Of a stretch of DNA of 64,000 nucleotides, positions 1 through 8,094 are shown piece after piece; within the stretch, counting starts at the first letter, position 1; the number at the start of each line of letters is the position of its first letter. Source of the DNA: Methylohalobius crimeensis 10Ki. Its GTDB lineage: Bacteria > Pseudomonadota > Gammaproteobacteria > Methylococcales > Methylothermaceae. The translations under genes and the position numbers were made by a program. The notes below the pieces were generated by a model that saw nothing but the letters and a program-made list of their open reading frames with translations, had not been told where the DNA came from and did not search any database. Location: NCBI RefSeq assembly GCF_000421465.1, contig NZ_ATXB01000002.1, forward strand, positions 212,690-276,689. The letters run 5' to 3'.

Positions 1-75
1 CGAGAGACATTGAGGATATTGGCCGCTTCTTGGGTGGTCAGCTCCGTATGGGTGGGGACGATGGTCACGGCGTTA
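1..75 (-). pseudogene. C-terminal fragment of excisionase-like antitoxin gene
   Basis: Read on the minus strand this stretch encodes NAVTIVPTHTELTTQEAAN followed by ILNVS and runs off the window start. That is the MerR/excisionase-type helix-turn-helix typical of the antitoxin family whose N-terminal half ends in MAQGNAVTIVPTH. The matching N-terminal half lies at 1578-1928. Upstream of position 75 the homology stops abruptly, so the gene is split. Whether the rest of the C-terminus continues intact beyond the window is not visible. Confidence 0.65.
48..75. repeat. 28-bp direct repeat, copy 1
   Basis: A perfect 28-bp match (begins atgggtggggacgatggtca, ends cggcgtta) to 1593-1620 in the same orientation. 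It encodes NAVTIVPTH of the excisionase-like antitoxin on the minus strand. The two copies flank a 1.5 kb insert. Confidence 0.9.
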
Positions 76-153
76 TCTGGAACCATTAAGGGAAATAGTG
101 ATAAAGCAGGAACGGGACATGGTGGTTACTCTCATTCAAGTGAGCGCACACAC

Positions 154-945
154 TCAATTGGGCGAGAAGCCGGAGCTTTGGTCCTCGTCATCCCGATTCT
201 TGTTTTTCTGTTCCAAGCGACGCGCCTGAAGCTGTCTGAATTTCTCTCGTGATTGCTCGATTTGCTTCAAGGCCGCCGGGTAGCGCTTCTCCCAAAAGTC
301 CTTGCCCAACCTGGAATCTTGCGGGATGGCCCTCAAGACATCGATACCATACCGGTACCATACTTCCTTGCCCATCGGCTCCAAGACCAACGCGAAAACC
401 CGTTCGATCCCATAAAAAGCTGAACGCATTCGATTGCCGGCGATTAAATCCTGAAGAAAACCGTGAGAAAAATCGATACTGGCTTCAAGTTGCTCTAATG
501 CCTTCGGATGCCCCTTCTTTGAAGGCAGTCGTTGGTTGAACACCCTGCTTTCCAGACACAGAATCGGATGCATGATTCGAAGGGTTTTGTCGCCGATATG
601 AATTTCGATGGCGGTCTTTCGAATATCGATACTGTTCAAACCTTCCAGGCTGGCGAGAAAATCAATATCGACCTCGTCTTTTCCGATAAGGCAGCGAAGC
701 ATTGCGCTGTTCGGAGTCGGATCGGAGAGGTCCGGAATTTTGCATTCGATACCTAACGCCTGCGACCACTCTTCGGCATCTTCCGCGGTACCGAGGAAAT
801 CAATATCCTGGCTGGTAACAGGGCGATTCAAATAATGCCGGCTCCAGAAAGCCACCGCCTGTCCCCCGACTAAGATAGTCTCGATTTCCGGCATGCGCTG
901 AATGAACTCGGATACGCTTGTCCAATCCAGTTCCTTCAATGCCAT
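154..945 (-). CDS. nucleotidyltransferase-fold protein (AbiEii-like toxin candidate)
   Basis: Protein of 263 aa from the ATG at 945, which has GGGAGG about 10 bases upstream; an in-frame GTG at 963 would add six residues. Near residues 25-55 it has LVGGQAVAFW followed by SQDIDFL, the GG...DxD signature of the nucleotidyltransferase fold. Families with this motif include AbiEii/MenA-type toxins, which transfer nucleotides to RNA or protein targets, and uncharacterised nucleotidyltransferases. It overlaps the upstream 106-aa gene by 10 bp, so the two are translationally coupled like a toxin-antitoxin or abortive-infection pair. Toxin activity is inferred; only the fold motif and gene pairing are visible. 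Confidence 0.7.
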   Translation of the reverse strand: MALKELDWTSVSEFIQRMPEIETILVGGQAVAFWSRHYLNRPVTSQDIDFLGTAEDAEEWSQALGIECKIPDLSDPTPNSAMLRCLIGKDEVDIDFLASLEGLNSIDIRKTAIEIHIGDKTLRIMHPILCLESRVFNQRLPSKKGHPKALEQLEASIDFSHGFLQDLIAGNRMRSAFYGIERVFALVLEPMGKEVWYRYGIDVLRAIPQDSRLGKDFWEKRYPAALKQIEQSREKFRQLQARRLEQKNKNRDDEDQSSGFSPN

Positions 946-1256
946 AGAGAAATGGCCTCCCACGCCGCCATCGAATCCGCCTTATCCGACACCGTAAGTC
1001 GAACGTCTTCAACCGGAATCAACAGATTGCCGGCATAAATTTCGTCGGGATCGGTACCGTCTTCGATTGCATCCAGGTCCTCGAGACGACGAAGTTCCTT
1101 CATGAATTCCCAGGCTTTAACGTCTGCCGGTTTCGAGTCATCGAAATAGCGAGCAAGCCAGGACTTGAATCGCCGTCGGGTCTCACGGTTGAGATGGCGA
1201 AGCTCGCCGGCATGTCTCATGGATTCAAATAGGGAAAGAAAACCATCGTCGTTCAC
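936..1256 (-). CDS. hypothetical partner protein of the nucleotidyltransferase
   Basis: 106-aa, charged, mostly helical protein starting at GTG (1256) with GGAG five bases upstream. No domain is recognised. Its end overlaps the nucleotidyltransferase start by 10 bp, so the pair is co-transcribed with this gene first, as antitoxin genes usually are. Both genes lie inside the segment bounded by the 28-bp direct repeats, so they may have arrived together. Function is unknown; an antitoxin or specificity role is only inferred from position. Confidence 0.6.
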   Translation of the reverse strand: MNDDGFLSLFESMRHAGELRHLNRETRRRFKSWLARYFDDSKPADVKAWEFMKELRRLEDLDAIEDGTDPDEIYAGNLLIPVEDVRLTVSDKADSMAAWEAISLWH

Positions 1257-1592
1257 GAGGACTCCGCTTTCAGTTTACAGCTACAAGAGGAGCGGCGGCA
1301 CAACCAAAGCACCCGCAATTCAATCATGGATCTCCGCACAAATTGCTAGCATCAAGACAACGTTCACGTGAGCCAACGCCGAGCAGGTCCAAGTATTCCA
1401 CATGGAGGTAAAGTTGGCTACCGATACGTTTCCCAAAGGTTTTAGTCATCCCATTGTAGGAACTCTCTGGTTACGCACCTTCAGTTCAATTAAACCTTAT
1501 CGTACCGATTGCAACGATTTCCGATGGATTTTAGGTCGACCATGAGGAAAATGGCTGCATGGGTGAGTTCTTCCAGTTCATCGGTGTCGACA
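1257..1592. other. non-coding stretch at right side of repeat-bounded insert
   Basis: No convincing gene on either strand. It should hold the promoter of the leftward two-gene cassette and the right end of the insert. No inverted terminal repeats or transposase remains were seen. Confidence 0.5.
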
Positions 1593-1928
1593 ATGGGTGG
1601 GGACGATGGTCACGGCGTTACCTTGAGCCATGGCGGTCAAAATATCACGCAGCAGTGTCAAGGGATGGCGCGGCAGGATCAGTTCGGCATCGTCGAGCTG
1701 CACACGGGCGCGATCGGCCTCCGGCTTGTGTGCCAGCAGTTTGCTTAATTCTGTCGCGCGGGTACGGGCTAGATCGGCGGTTTCACTGTCCGGCAATCTA
1801 TCGAAGCGTTCTGCGGTGTCTGGGTCTCGCCGCACTCCATCAGTTGGCGAAAGCTCAAATAGCGACCGCAGGAGACATCTAATGAAGGAATCGTGTCCGA
1901 TCCTTTCACTCTGAAGCCCCTTACGCAT
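1578..1928 (-). pseudogene. N-terminal fragment of excisionase-like antitoxin gene
   Basis: The minus-strand frame encodes DTAERFDRLPDSETADLART and, further on, LLRDILTAMAQGNAVTIVPTH, the N-terminal half of the excisionase-type antitoxins that normally continue into an LTTQEAA helix-turn-helix. Here the frame leaves the family right after PTH, reads CRHR and stops. The missing second half is at 1-75 behind an identical 28-bp repeat. The true start is unclear: the open frame begins at 1928 inside the end of the HNH gene, but family homology begins only around residue 36. Confidence 0.65.
1593..1620. repeat. 28-bp direct repeat, copy 2
   Basis: Identical to 48-75 and in the same orientation. 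Joining the two copies by recombination would excise 1545 bp and restore one continuous antitoxin reading frame. Confidence 0.9.
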
Positions 1929-2901
1929 ACATCCTCTTCCGATGCCAAGCCAACCGACCTAGATCCGGCCATAGCGCCTTATCCTGAGGACAGATAATCG
2001 GCCGCCCTGACAGGGTCATCAGAAAACCCGCGGCATTCGGACTGATGGCCATGTGCCGGGACAGGAGAACCTGGTAATTGTCGTCCACGCCCATCAACCA
2101 TTCATCAAACGCCCAATGACACAATCGGCAAAGCGCTATGCCGTTTCTTACATCATCGTCCTTGAATTGGCTCCAGGGTTTGATGTGAGCTGCCTCTACC
2201 ACCGTATGACCATCCGGCGTAACGATTCGGACGCCGCATAGTGCGCAGCGATGATCATAGCAATAAACAATGGCTCGCCTGAAACCCTGATCCCTCACGG
2301 TATCGTTATAGGGAATGGGATTTTGAGGCTCGGCGACTTTATGAGGAAGTGCTTCGAGTTCCAGGCTGTACTGAAAAATTTGATGCTGCACGCCGAGTTC
2401 GGCTTGGAGAATTTTTCGGCCTTCGTCGGAAAAGCAGGATTGCAGTAGAGTGTTGACCAGCCTGCTGCGGCTTTCCGGTCGCGTCATCAGAAAAAATAGC
2501 TCTTCGTCGATATTTGCCCCTAGTGCTAATTTCCTGAGTTGGGAAATAGACGAGACGGCATCGATCGTTGCACGTGTTATCTGCCTCCCGGGAACTGCCA
2601 CCAATTCCCAGAAAGGTTCGGTATGAAGACGCGAAAAAGGAAAGGCAATGCTGGTCGTCTGAGTGATTGGCATCAACGCACGCCAGTAGGCGGTAAACAG
2701 CGCATTCAGCTCTATCAACTCGCCGGTGATACTGATAAATCTGGAAGTGATTTCTCCTCGGGCAATCATCTCCATGATTGCCAATAGCAGCAGCGGCTTA
2801 TGCGGCGCTTTTCGCAGAGTCGATTCCGGAAAGACACGGTTGGGCGCGCGCTTTAGCCTAGCGAAGTGCCGACAGTACTCATCGAGCTGTATATCAGCCA
2901 T
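1921..2901 (-). CDS. HNH endonuclease (Sll0709-like)
   Basis: 326 aa from the ATG at 2901 (MADIQLDEY). The frame is open up to 2967, but that extension lies inside the HIT gene. The N-terminal half (APHKPLLLLAIMEMIARG) is the domain commonly joined to HNH nucleases of the Sll0709 type. The C-terminal third has the HNH finger: CALCGVR, VVEAAHIKPWSQF and NGIALCRLCHWAFD, i.e. two CxxC-type pairs and the catalytic His. It should be a metal-dependent DNA nuclease, restriction- or defence-like. The start overlaps the HIT gene by 8 bp, so the two form one operon. Confidence 0.85.
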   Translation of the reverse strand: MADIQLDEYCRHFARLKRAPNRVFPESTLRKAPHKPLLLLAIMEMIARGEITSRFISITGELIELNALFTAYWRALMPITQTTSIAFPFSRLHTEPFWELVAVPGRQITRATIDAVSSISQLRKLALGANIDEELFFLMTRPESRSRLVNTLLQSCFSDEGRKILQAELGVQHQIFQYSLELEALPHKVAEPQNPIPYNDTVRDQGFRRAIVYCYDHRCALCGVRIVTPDGHTVVEAAHIKPWSQFKDDDVRNGIALCRLCHWAFDEWLMGVDDNYQVLLSRHMAISPNAAGFLMTLSGRPIICPQDKALWPDLGRLAWHRKRMYA

Positions 2902-3316
2902 CCCAGTAGCACGCTTTTTCGGGCAAAATCCAGCGGACGCCACCGCGTGGGTCGGATTGGTCTCCAAGGTAGCGAGGAATCAGGTGAATGTGCAGGTGCG
3001 CCACCATCTGACCGGCCGCTGCCCCGTCGTTTATGCCGATGTTGAAGCCGTCGGGCTGAAACTCCGAGATAAGCTGCGCCTTGGCGCGTTCAAGCAGAGC
3101 AAGCAGATCGCTACGTTCATCTGACCTGGTATCGAAAAAGGAGCCGACATGCCTTCGCGGAATGATGAGAGTATGTCCTGGTGAGACAGGGAAACCATCG
3201 CGGACGGCCAACGCCAGCGGACTATGGGCAATAACCCTTTCATCCGGTAACGTACAGAACGGGCAAGGATGCGTAGGATTGGAAGTGCTATTCAGAGCCG
3301 ATATATTTTCAGTCAT
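2894..3316 (-). CDS. HIT-family hydrolase
   Basis: 140 aa, typical of the histidine triad family. It has an N-terminal PCPFC zinc-type pair (near residue 18), SPGHTLIIPRRHV in the middle and the catalytic triad motif HLHIHLIPR near residue 108. HIT enzymes hydrolyse or transfer nucleotides from dinucleotide polyphosphates or AMP conjugates. It is the first gene of a two-gene unit with the HNH nuclease; a shared role in defence or nucleotide signalling is inferred from the overlap only. Confidence 0.88.
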   Translation of the reverse strand: MTENISALNSTSNPTHPCPFCTLPDERVIAHSPLALAVRDGFPVSPGHTLIIPRRHVGSFFDTRSDERSDLLALLERAKAQLISEFQPDGFNIGINDGAAAGQMVAHLHIHLIPRYLGDQSDPRGGVRWILPEKACYWDG

Positions 3317-4039
3317 AGCTTGATGGCGGTAATTGCTTTGGAGTTGAACGGTCCAGGATTCCGATGAAAATTAACAATATAGTTAGCATAGCGATTTATA
3401 AATAGACCGAATAGTGCGCCCTAAGCGCCTTCACCTAGAAGAAGCACCGTTTGGCTAAGGCAGGAAACACTCCCAAGGATAAACCAATACGGCACCCTCG
3501 ACTCCACGCTCAGGCAACTGGACATGAGCAGGATGAAATCTGATTAAGAGACTATCATGATCCGGTTTCCTGCATGATCGCAAAAAGACCAAGAAGGCAG
3601 CCGACTGTTTGGCGGAAGCCGTCGCGGGGCGCACCGATGACGAAGAAGAGATCCCCGTGTCCAATCGAGCAAAGCCGGGCGAACGTGAGGTCGTAGTCCC
3701 CTTGCACATGGTCCCTGAAGGCGGGAATTCAGGTGACACAATATTTAACTGTCACGTACCCGTGGAAAAGTATGAAAGTGAATGCTCAATGACCCGGGTT
3801 AAGAAGGCCCTCATATCGCTTCGTGTAACGAAGCGCATCAAACACGAATGATGCGCCTTCTTCGTCGGCGCATCCTACCGAACTGCCGGGTCCAGCTTTC
3901 GACGAATGCATCCGCGTCCGCCGACCCTCCCGTGATCAGAACAATCGTTCTGGAACTTGACAGAAGAATTTATACTTTTGGAAGCAAAAAGATAAATCTT
4001 GTAATATTGAGTATCTACTCATAAAATAAAAAATAAGCC
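3317..4039. other. non-coding region with a repeat copy
   Basis: Long stretch without a convincing gene. Open frames here have no recognisable product. It contains the left copy of the 24-bp repeat (3668-3691) in the same frame context (RAKPGEREVV) as the right copy, suggesting both come from a decayed gene. The last 80 bases are AT-rich and probably hold the higB promoter. Confidence 0.4.
3668..3691. repeat. 24-bp direct repeat, left copy (flanks higBA)
   Basis: Begins agcaaagccgggcgaacgtg and is identical over 24 bp to 4743-4766, with weaker similarity continuing about 35 bp to the right. The two copies bracket the higB-higA pair. Confidence 0.8.
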
Positions 4040-4402
4040 TTGAACGAAAAAGCGATAAGCCCGGTTATCTGGATAGGAGATTCACTAAAACAAGTCCGGC
4101 GGTTCCCCGCTGAAGTGCGCCGGGAAATCGGGGTCGCCCTGTATGACGCTCAGAAAGGCGACAAGTCCCCCGATACCAAGCCGTTCAAGGGCGCGGGCAA
4201 AGGAGTATTCGAGATTGTCACCCGTTTCGATACTGATACCTACCGCACGGTGTATGCAGTGCAAATTGGCTCTAGCGTTTACGTCTTGCATGCCTTCCAG
4301 AAGAAAGCCAAATCAGGGATCAAAACACCCCAGAAAGAAGTGGAGTTAATCCGGCATCGGTATCGAATGGCGGTTGAGATCGAGCAGGAGAGAAATTCAT
4401 GA
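4040..4402 (+). CDS. higB: HigB/RelE-type toxin (phage Gp49-like)
   Basis: 120 aa. The frame is closed upstream by a stop at 4034, and no ATG or GTG lies near the family's normal N-terminus, so the TTG at 4040 is the most likely start. PVIWIGDSLKQVRRFPAEVR, then TKPFKGAGKGVFEIV and YRTVYAV, and a lysine-rich tail is the pattern of the Gp49-like RelE superfamily, ribosome-dependent mRNA interferases. It overlaps the following HTH gene by 4 bp (ATGA), with toxin first as in higBA loci. Flanking 24-bp direct repeats suggest the pair moved as a cassette. Confidence 0.82.
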   Translation: MNEKAISPVIWIGDSLKQVRRFPAEVRREIGVALYDAQKGDKSPDTKPFKGAGKGVFEIVTRFDTDTYRTVYAVQIGSSVYVLHAFQKKAKSGIKTPQKEVELIRHRYRMAVEIEQERNS

Positions 4403-4713
4403 CTCAAGATCGATTCGAACAAAGCAGCGGAAACGTTTTCGCTGACATGGGATTGGAAAACCCGGATGAACTCATGGTCCGTGCCCAATTTGGCCATGCG
4501 GTGCGCAAGATTCTAGAAGATAAGGGTTACAAACAAAGAGAAATCGCTATACTGCTCGACATCGACCAATCCGAGGTTTCCCGACTGATGAATGGAAAAT
4601 ACCACCTATTTTCCGAGGGGCGTCTACTGGTATTCCTAAACCGGCTGGACCAGAAGATCATCATGCACATTGAGCCTCGCCAGAAAGGTGAGCAGGCGCT
4701 TGAATTGGTCTGA
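4399..4713 (+). CDS. higA: HigA-type XRE antitoxin
   Basis: 104 aa with a helix-turn-helix at about residues 42-75 (YKQREIAILLDIDQSEVSRL, then MNGKYHLFSEGRLLVFLNRL), the short XRE form of HigA antitoxins. It should neutralise HigB and repress the operon. The start ATG overlaps the toxin stop. The C-terminal RQKGEQALELV is unremarkable. Confidence 0.85.
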   Translation: MTQDRFEQSSGNVFADMGLENPDELMVRAQFGHAVRKILEDKGYKQREIAILLDIDQSEVSRLMNGKYHLFSEGRLLVFLNRLDQKIIMHIEPRQKGEQALELV

Positions 4714-4742
4714 CCACCTCAAAGAGAACATTCTCGTGCTCA

Positions 4743-4766
4743 AGCAAAGCCGGGCGAACGTGAGGT
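4743..4766. repeat. 24-bp direct repeat, right copy (flanks higBA)
   Basis: Exact copy of 3668-3691, same orientation, lying 30 bp after the higA stop. Confidence 0.8.
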
Positions 4767-4862
4767 GGTTGAGGTACTCCTGCACCTGACCCTGAAGACG
4801 GCGGTTTACCTGGCGTTGCGTGAAAGCGGCGTTTCCAAAAAGGAATCACCCGCCGCCTGAGT

Positions 4863-4908
4863 CGATCCTCCCTTGAGACTGACAACCTCGTTAAATGGTT
4901 ATTTTAGA
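4863..4908. repeat. 46-bp dispersed repeat, copy 1
   Basis: cgatcctcccttga...gacaacctc...aatggttatttta pattern, roughly 85% identical to 8021-8066 in the same orientation. Both copies lie just upstream of a rightward gene. Confidence 0.6.
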
Positions 4909-5058
4909 GGCTGTATACAAAACTGCGCCGTTCTATTGTCGGCCCCGCTGCATTACCGCCGGAGCCGCACCCACCAAGTACATTCTTACTTTCCAGGCAG
5001 GGGCTCCGCTATCCTGTAAATCCGAGTGTGAGCCCGAACCCCGGGTTAAAATACGCTC

Positions 5059-6189
5059 ATGATCGATCCCAGCCAATCCCGCATACTGGTGCTTTCCGCG
5101 TACGATGCCGCCAGTCATCGCCGCTGGCGGGAGCAGTTGATTGCAGCGCTGCCGCACTATGAATGGCATGTGCTTTCGTTGCCTCCCCGGTTTTTTCGCT
5201 GGCGAATTCGCGGCAATCCGCTGTCCTGGCTGGATGAACCGCTGCTGCAGGAATGCTGGGATTTGATTGTCGCAAGCTCGATGGTCGACCTGGCATCCCT
5301 GCGCGGTTTCCATCCCAACCTGGCTCGCGTGCCGGCGTTGCTCTACATGCATGAAAACCAGTTCGCATTTCCTGTATCGGAAGGCCAGCATTGGAGCGCG
5401 GAACCGCAGATGGTGAACTTGTACAGTGCCGTCGCCGCCGACCGGGTGGTTTTTAACAGTCGGTGGAACCGGATGAGCTTTCTGAGCGGCGTGGACGAAT
5501 TCTTGTCTCGCTTGCCGGACGGCGTGCCCCCGGGACTGGTGGATGCGTTGCAAGCCAAATCGGACGTGGTCCCGGTGCCGATCGAGGATCGGTTGTTCGT
5601 CAAGCGGACCAGTCCGCTGAACCGCAAGTGTCCGCACCTGCTGTGGAACCACCGCTGGGAGTATGACAAGGGCCCGGATCGGCTGCTTCATTTATTGGAT
5701 CGGCTGGCTGACCTAGGGCAGCCCTTTCGACTGAGCGTAGTCGGCGAGCGATTTCGCAAGCAGCCCGAAGCGTTCGAGAAGATCGGAGCGCGTTATGCCG
5801 AGCACATCGCCCATTTTGGTTTTATTGCGGATCGGGCCCGATATGAGCGATTGCTGGTAGAGGCGGATGTGGTGATTTCGACGGCCCTGCACGATTTCCA
5901 AGGGCTTTCCCTGCTCGAGGCCATGGCATCCGATTGTATTCCACTGGCACCGGACCGGCTAGCCTACCCGGAATACGTCCCGTCGCCTTATCTCTATCCC
6001 AGTTATGAAGACGATGCCGAGAAGGAAGCGGACGCTGCCGCCCGCTGTCTGCACGATATTCTGGCGTCATCGGGACAGTGTGAACCGCCGGATGAGTGGC
6101 GGGTCTCGAGGGTCAGGTACGATCGGATTATCCGGGCATTGCTGGAATCCTCGGGCTCGTCAGCTGCTCATCCGAGGAAAATAGGGTGA
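5059..6189 (+). CDS. tRNA-queuosine alpha-mannosyltransferase-like glycosyltransferase
   Basis: 376 aa. The N-terminus ILVLSAYDAASHRRWREQLI, followed by YEWHVLSLPPRFFRWRIRGN and YMHENQFAFP, is the DUF3524 domain of the tRNA-queuosine mannosyltransferase (QTMAN/GTDC1) family. The C-terminal half (LLWNHRWEYDKGPDRLLHLL; then LHDFQGLSLLEAMASDCIPL) is a GT4-type GT-B domain with the conserved acidic donor-binding segment. Family members mannosylate queuosine in tRNA-Asp. Queuosine genes are not in this window, so the bacterial substrate is inferred. It stands alone and converges on the diguanylate cyclase gene. No clear Shine-Dalgarno precedes the ATG. Confidence 0.85.
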   Translation: MIDPSQSRILVLSAYDAASHRRWREQLIAALPHYEWHVLSLPPRFFRWRIRGNPLSWLDEPLLQECWDLIVASSMVDLASLRGFHPNLARVPALLYMHENQFAFPVSEGQHWSAEPQMVNLYSAVAADRVVFNSRWNRMSFLSGVDEFLSRLPDGVPPGLVDALQAKSDVVPVPIEDRLFVKRTSPLNRKCPHLLWNHRWEYDKGPDRLLHLLDRLADLGQPFRLSVVGERFRKQPEAFEKIGARYAEHIAHFGFIADRARYERLLVEADVVISTALHDFQGLSLLEAMASDCIPLAPDRLAYPEYVPSPYLYPSYEDDAEKEADAAARCLHDILASSGQCEPPDEWRVSRVRYDRIIRALLESSGSSAAHPRKIG

Positions 6190-6248
6190 GGGGGAAAGCA
6201 CTGAGCAGGGGATCTGAGGGCCTCTTATTGATGATGGTTTCATGAGGC

Positions 6249-7637
6249 TTATCGATCCACGCGAGTGTGAACTTGGTTGCGTCCGGCGTCTTTCGCCTGA
6301 TACAAGGCCTCGTCCGCCCGCCCGATGAAATCCTCGGCGGATTCAACTTGCCTGAACCCGGCCACGCCGAAACTGCAAGTGACCTTGCCCACGCGTTCGA
6401 AACAATACTTGCGGCACTTGAGGCAAAGCTTTTCCGCAAGCCTTCCCGCCTTCTCGGGTGGGGTATCCGGAAGCAGGAGGACGAATTCCTCGCCTCCGTA
6501 TCTCGCAAACACGTCCGCTTTGCGAATGTTTTCCCGGACGATTTCCGCCAGCTGCATCAATACCCGATCCCCGACGAGATGGCCGTGACGGTCGTTGATC
6601 TGCTTGAAATGATCGACATCGAACAGGATGAGCGAAAGCGGCCGGCGATGGCGGCCGATCCTCGCAAGTTCCGCCTCCAGGAGCCGGTGGAACATGGAGC
6701 GGTTATAGATGCCCGTCAGATAATCGCGTTCGGCAAGCTGCTTGAGGCGGGACTCCGCCCGCTTGCGGGCGCGAATGTCACGTTTGATCCCGGCGGTGCC
6801 CAGGGGAGTGCCGTCCTCGTCCCGCACCACGAAGGCGGTGAGCTCGATGTCCACCCAGTCATCCGCCCGCGTTCGCGAGCGGATCTCGCCGCGGAAGACG
6901 TCCTCGGACTCCAGCGCCTGGAAGATCCGGGCAAAGGTTTCCTCGCCCAGGTGAATGGCGGGGGTTTGGCCGGCCAGCGCTTCATCGGAATAGCCGATGA
7001 GCGCCCGGTGGACGGGATTCTGTTCCCGATAGTAGCCGGCCAGATCCGTGGTGGCGATCCCATCGTGGGCATGATGGAAGATCTGGCGGTAGAAGAGAAG
7101 ACGTTCGGCCATCCGTTTACGTTCGATGGCGATGCCCGCAAGCTGGGCGGCGGTGTCGATGAGTTCCAGTTCTTCGGTCTCGGGACGATAGGGGATGCGG
7201 TGATAGATGGCAAAGGTCCCCAGCACCTCGTCTTGAGAGGAGAAAATAGGCGCCGACCAGCACGCGCGCATCCCGTGCTCCAGGGCCAGGGCACGAAAGC
7301 CCGCCCAGCGGGGGTCGGTCGCGATGTCCCCGGCGATCACCCTTTTTCCATGGAAGGCCGCCGTGCCGCAGGAACCCACCTTGGGACCGATGGCGATTCC
7401 GTCGATGGCCCGGCTATAGGCCTCGGGCAGGCTTGGGGCCGCCCCCTGGCGCAAGTGCCGGCCTGCCGGGTCCAGGAGCAGGATGGAGCACAAACCCTGG
7501 TCGAGGTTCTGCTCGATGCACCGGCACAGGGTTTCCAGCACTTGGTGGAAAGGGGCGCCCCTGGCGATCATTTCAAGCACCTGGACCTTGCCTGTCAGGA
7601 GCGCTTCTTTCCGCTTTCGTTTTTCTTCAATTGCCAT
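6249..7637 (-). CDS. diguanylate cyclase with GAF and PAS sensor domains
   Basis: 462 aa from the ATG at 7637, preceded by GAGAAGGGG at 5-bp spacing; an in-frame GTG at 7643 is the alternative. Order: GAF domain (about 20-165, with LCSILLLDPAGRHLRQGAAP), PAS domain (about 180-290), then GGDEF domain (about 305-460) with FDVDHFKQINDRHGHLVGD and an active-site YGGEEF. An RKAD inhibitory RxxD site lies five residues before GGEEF, so product inhibition by c-di-GMP is expected. It is soluble, with no membrane segment, and would make c-di-GMP in response to a cytosolic signal. Confidence 0.93.
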   Translation of the reverse strand: MAIEEKRKRKEALLTGKVQVLEMIARGAPFHQVLETLCRCIEQNLDQGLCSILLLDPAGRHLRQGAAPSLPEAYSRAIDGIAIGPKVGSCGTAAFHGKRVIAGDIATDPRWAGFRALALEHGMRACWSAPIFSSQDEVLGTFAIYHRIPYRPETEELELIDTAAQLAGIAIERKRMAERLLFYRQIFHHAHDGIATTDLAGYYREQNPVHRALIGYSDEALAGQTPAIHLGEETFARIFQALESEDVFRGEIRSRTRADDWVDIELTAFVVRDEDGTPLGTAGIKRDIRARKRAESRLKQLAERDYLTGIYNRSMFHRLLEAELARIGRHRRPLSLILFDVDHFKQINDRHGHLVGDRVLMQLAEIVRENIRKADVFARYGGEEFVLLLPDTPPEKAGRLAEKLCLKCRKYCFERVGKVTCSFGVAGFRQVESAEDFIGRADEALYQAKDAGRNQVHTRVDR

Positions 7638-7744
7638 TGCCACCCCTTCTCATCCAGAAACGACGGGATTTTCCAGCTCACCGCCCATCCCCCACTCCTT
7701 TTCATCGCGGCAGCTCTGCAGCAACTCCAGCTGGCTGAAGCGAG

Positions 7745-7873
7745 TCAGTGCCGGCTCCTGATCCCCGAGCCGTTGCCGAAGCCGATCGGCACCGGCTCCC
7801 TTTGGGTAGAGGCGCCAGTGAGCTTGAAAGCCTCTTCGACCGGTGCCTCCTCCAGCACGATATGAGGTCGCAT
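7745..7873 (-). pseudogene. VapB-type antitoxin remnant
   Basis: A 42-aa frame starts MRPHIVLEEAPVEEAFKLTG, matching the N-terminus of VapB antitoxins of the MRTNIVLDDELVEEAFKLTG kind. After about 25 residues it loses the family pattern (STQREPVPIGFGN) and stops, and no toxin frame follows. The rest of 7638-8094 holds no other gene. Confidence 0.55.
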
Positions 7874-8020
7874 GAAAAAACGCTCCAATGGGTAGACGAG
7901 TACCCATTATAAAAATACCGAGTGCGAAGCACCATTGATCCATCCTCCCGGGCTGCGCCATTGGGCCCGGTTTTCGGCGAACTCATCCACGCCCTCAGGG
8001 CTCGCGGCGATCAGAATCGT

Positions 8021-8066
8021 CGATCCTTCCTTGACCGACAACCTCCCTTAATGGTTATTTTAAAGA
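8021..8066. repeat. 46-bp dispersed repeat, copy 2
   Basis: Second copy of the repeat at 4863-4908, directly upstream of the SbcD-like gene. It ends in aatggttattttaaag. Confidence 0.6.
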
Positions 8067-8094
8067 AGACGACATCCCCCGACTAAAAGAAACC

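Larger units (their letters stand above)
4714..5058. other. non-coding region with two dispersed repeats
   Basis: Contains the right copy of the 24-bp repeat (4743-4766), followed by a short open frame that reads AKPGEREVVEVLLHLTLKTA and ends in SKKESPAA, probably a gene remnant. It then holds a 46-bp repeat (4863-4908) also found at 8021-8066. No promoter or terminator was identified with confidence. Confidence 0.4.

Noticed and set aside
3455..3851. Short frames on both strands in the region left of higB
   Set aside because: No family pattern, no ribosome-binding site; only the repeat-encoded RAKPGEREVV segment is notable and it was listed as a repeat.
6267..7865. 532-aa rightward open frame opposite the diguanylate cyclase
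   Set aside because: It is the antisense shadow of the GAF-PAS-GGDEF gene, arising from GC-rich codon bias; its protein has no domain.
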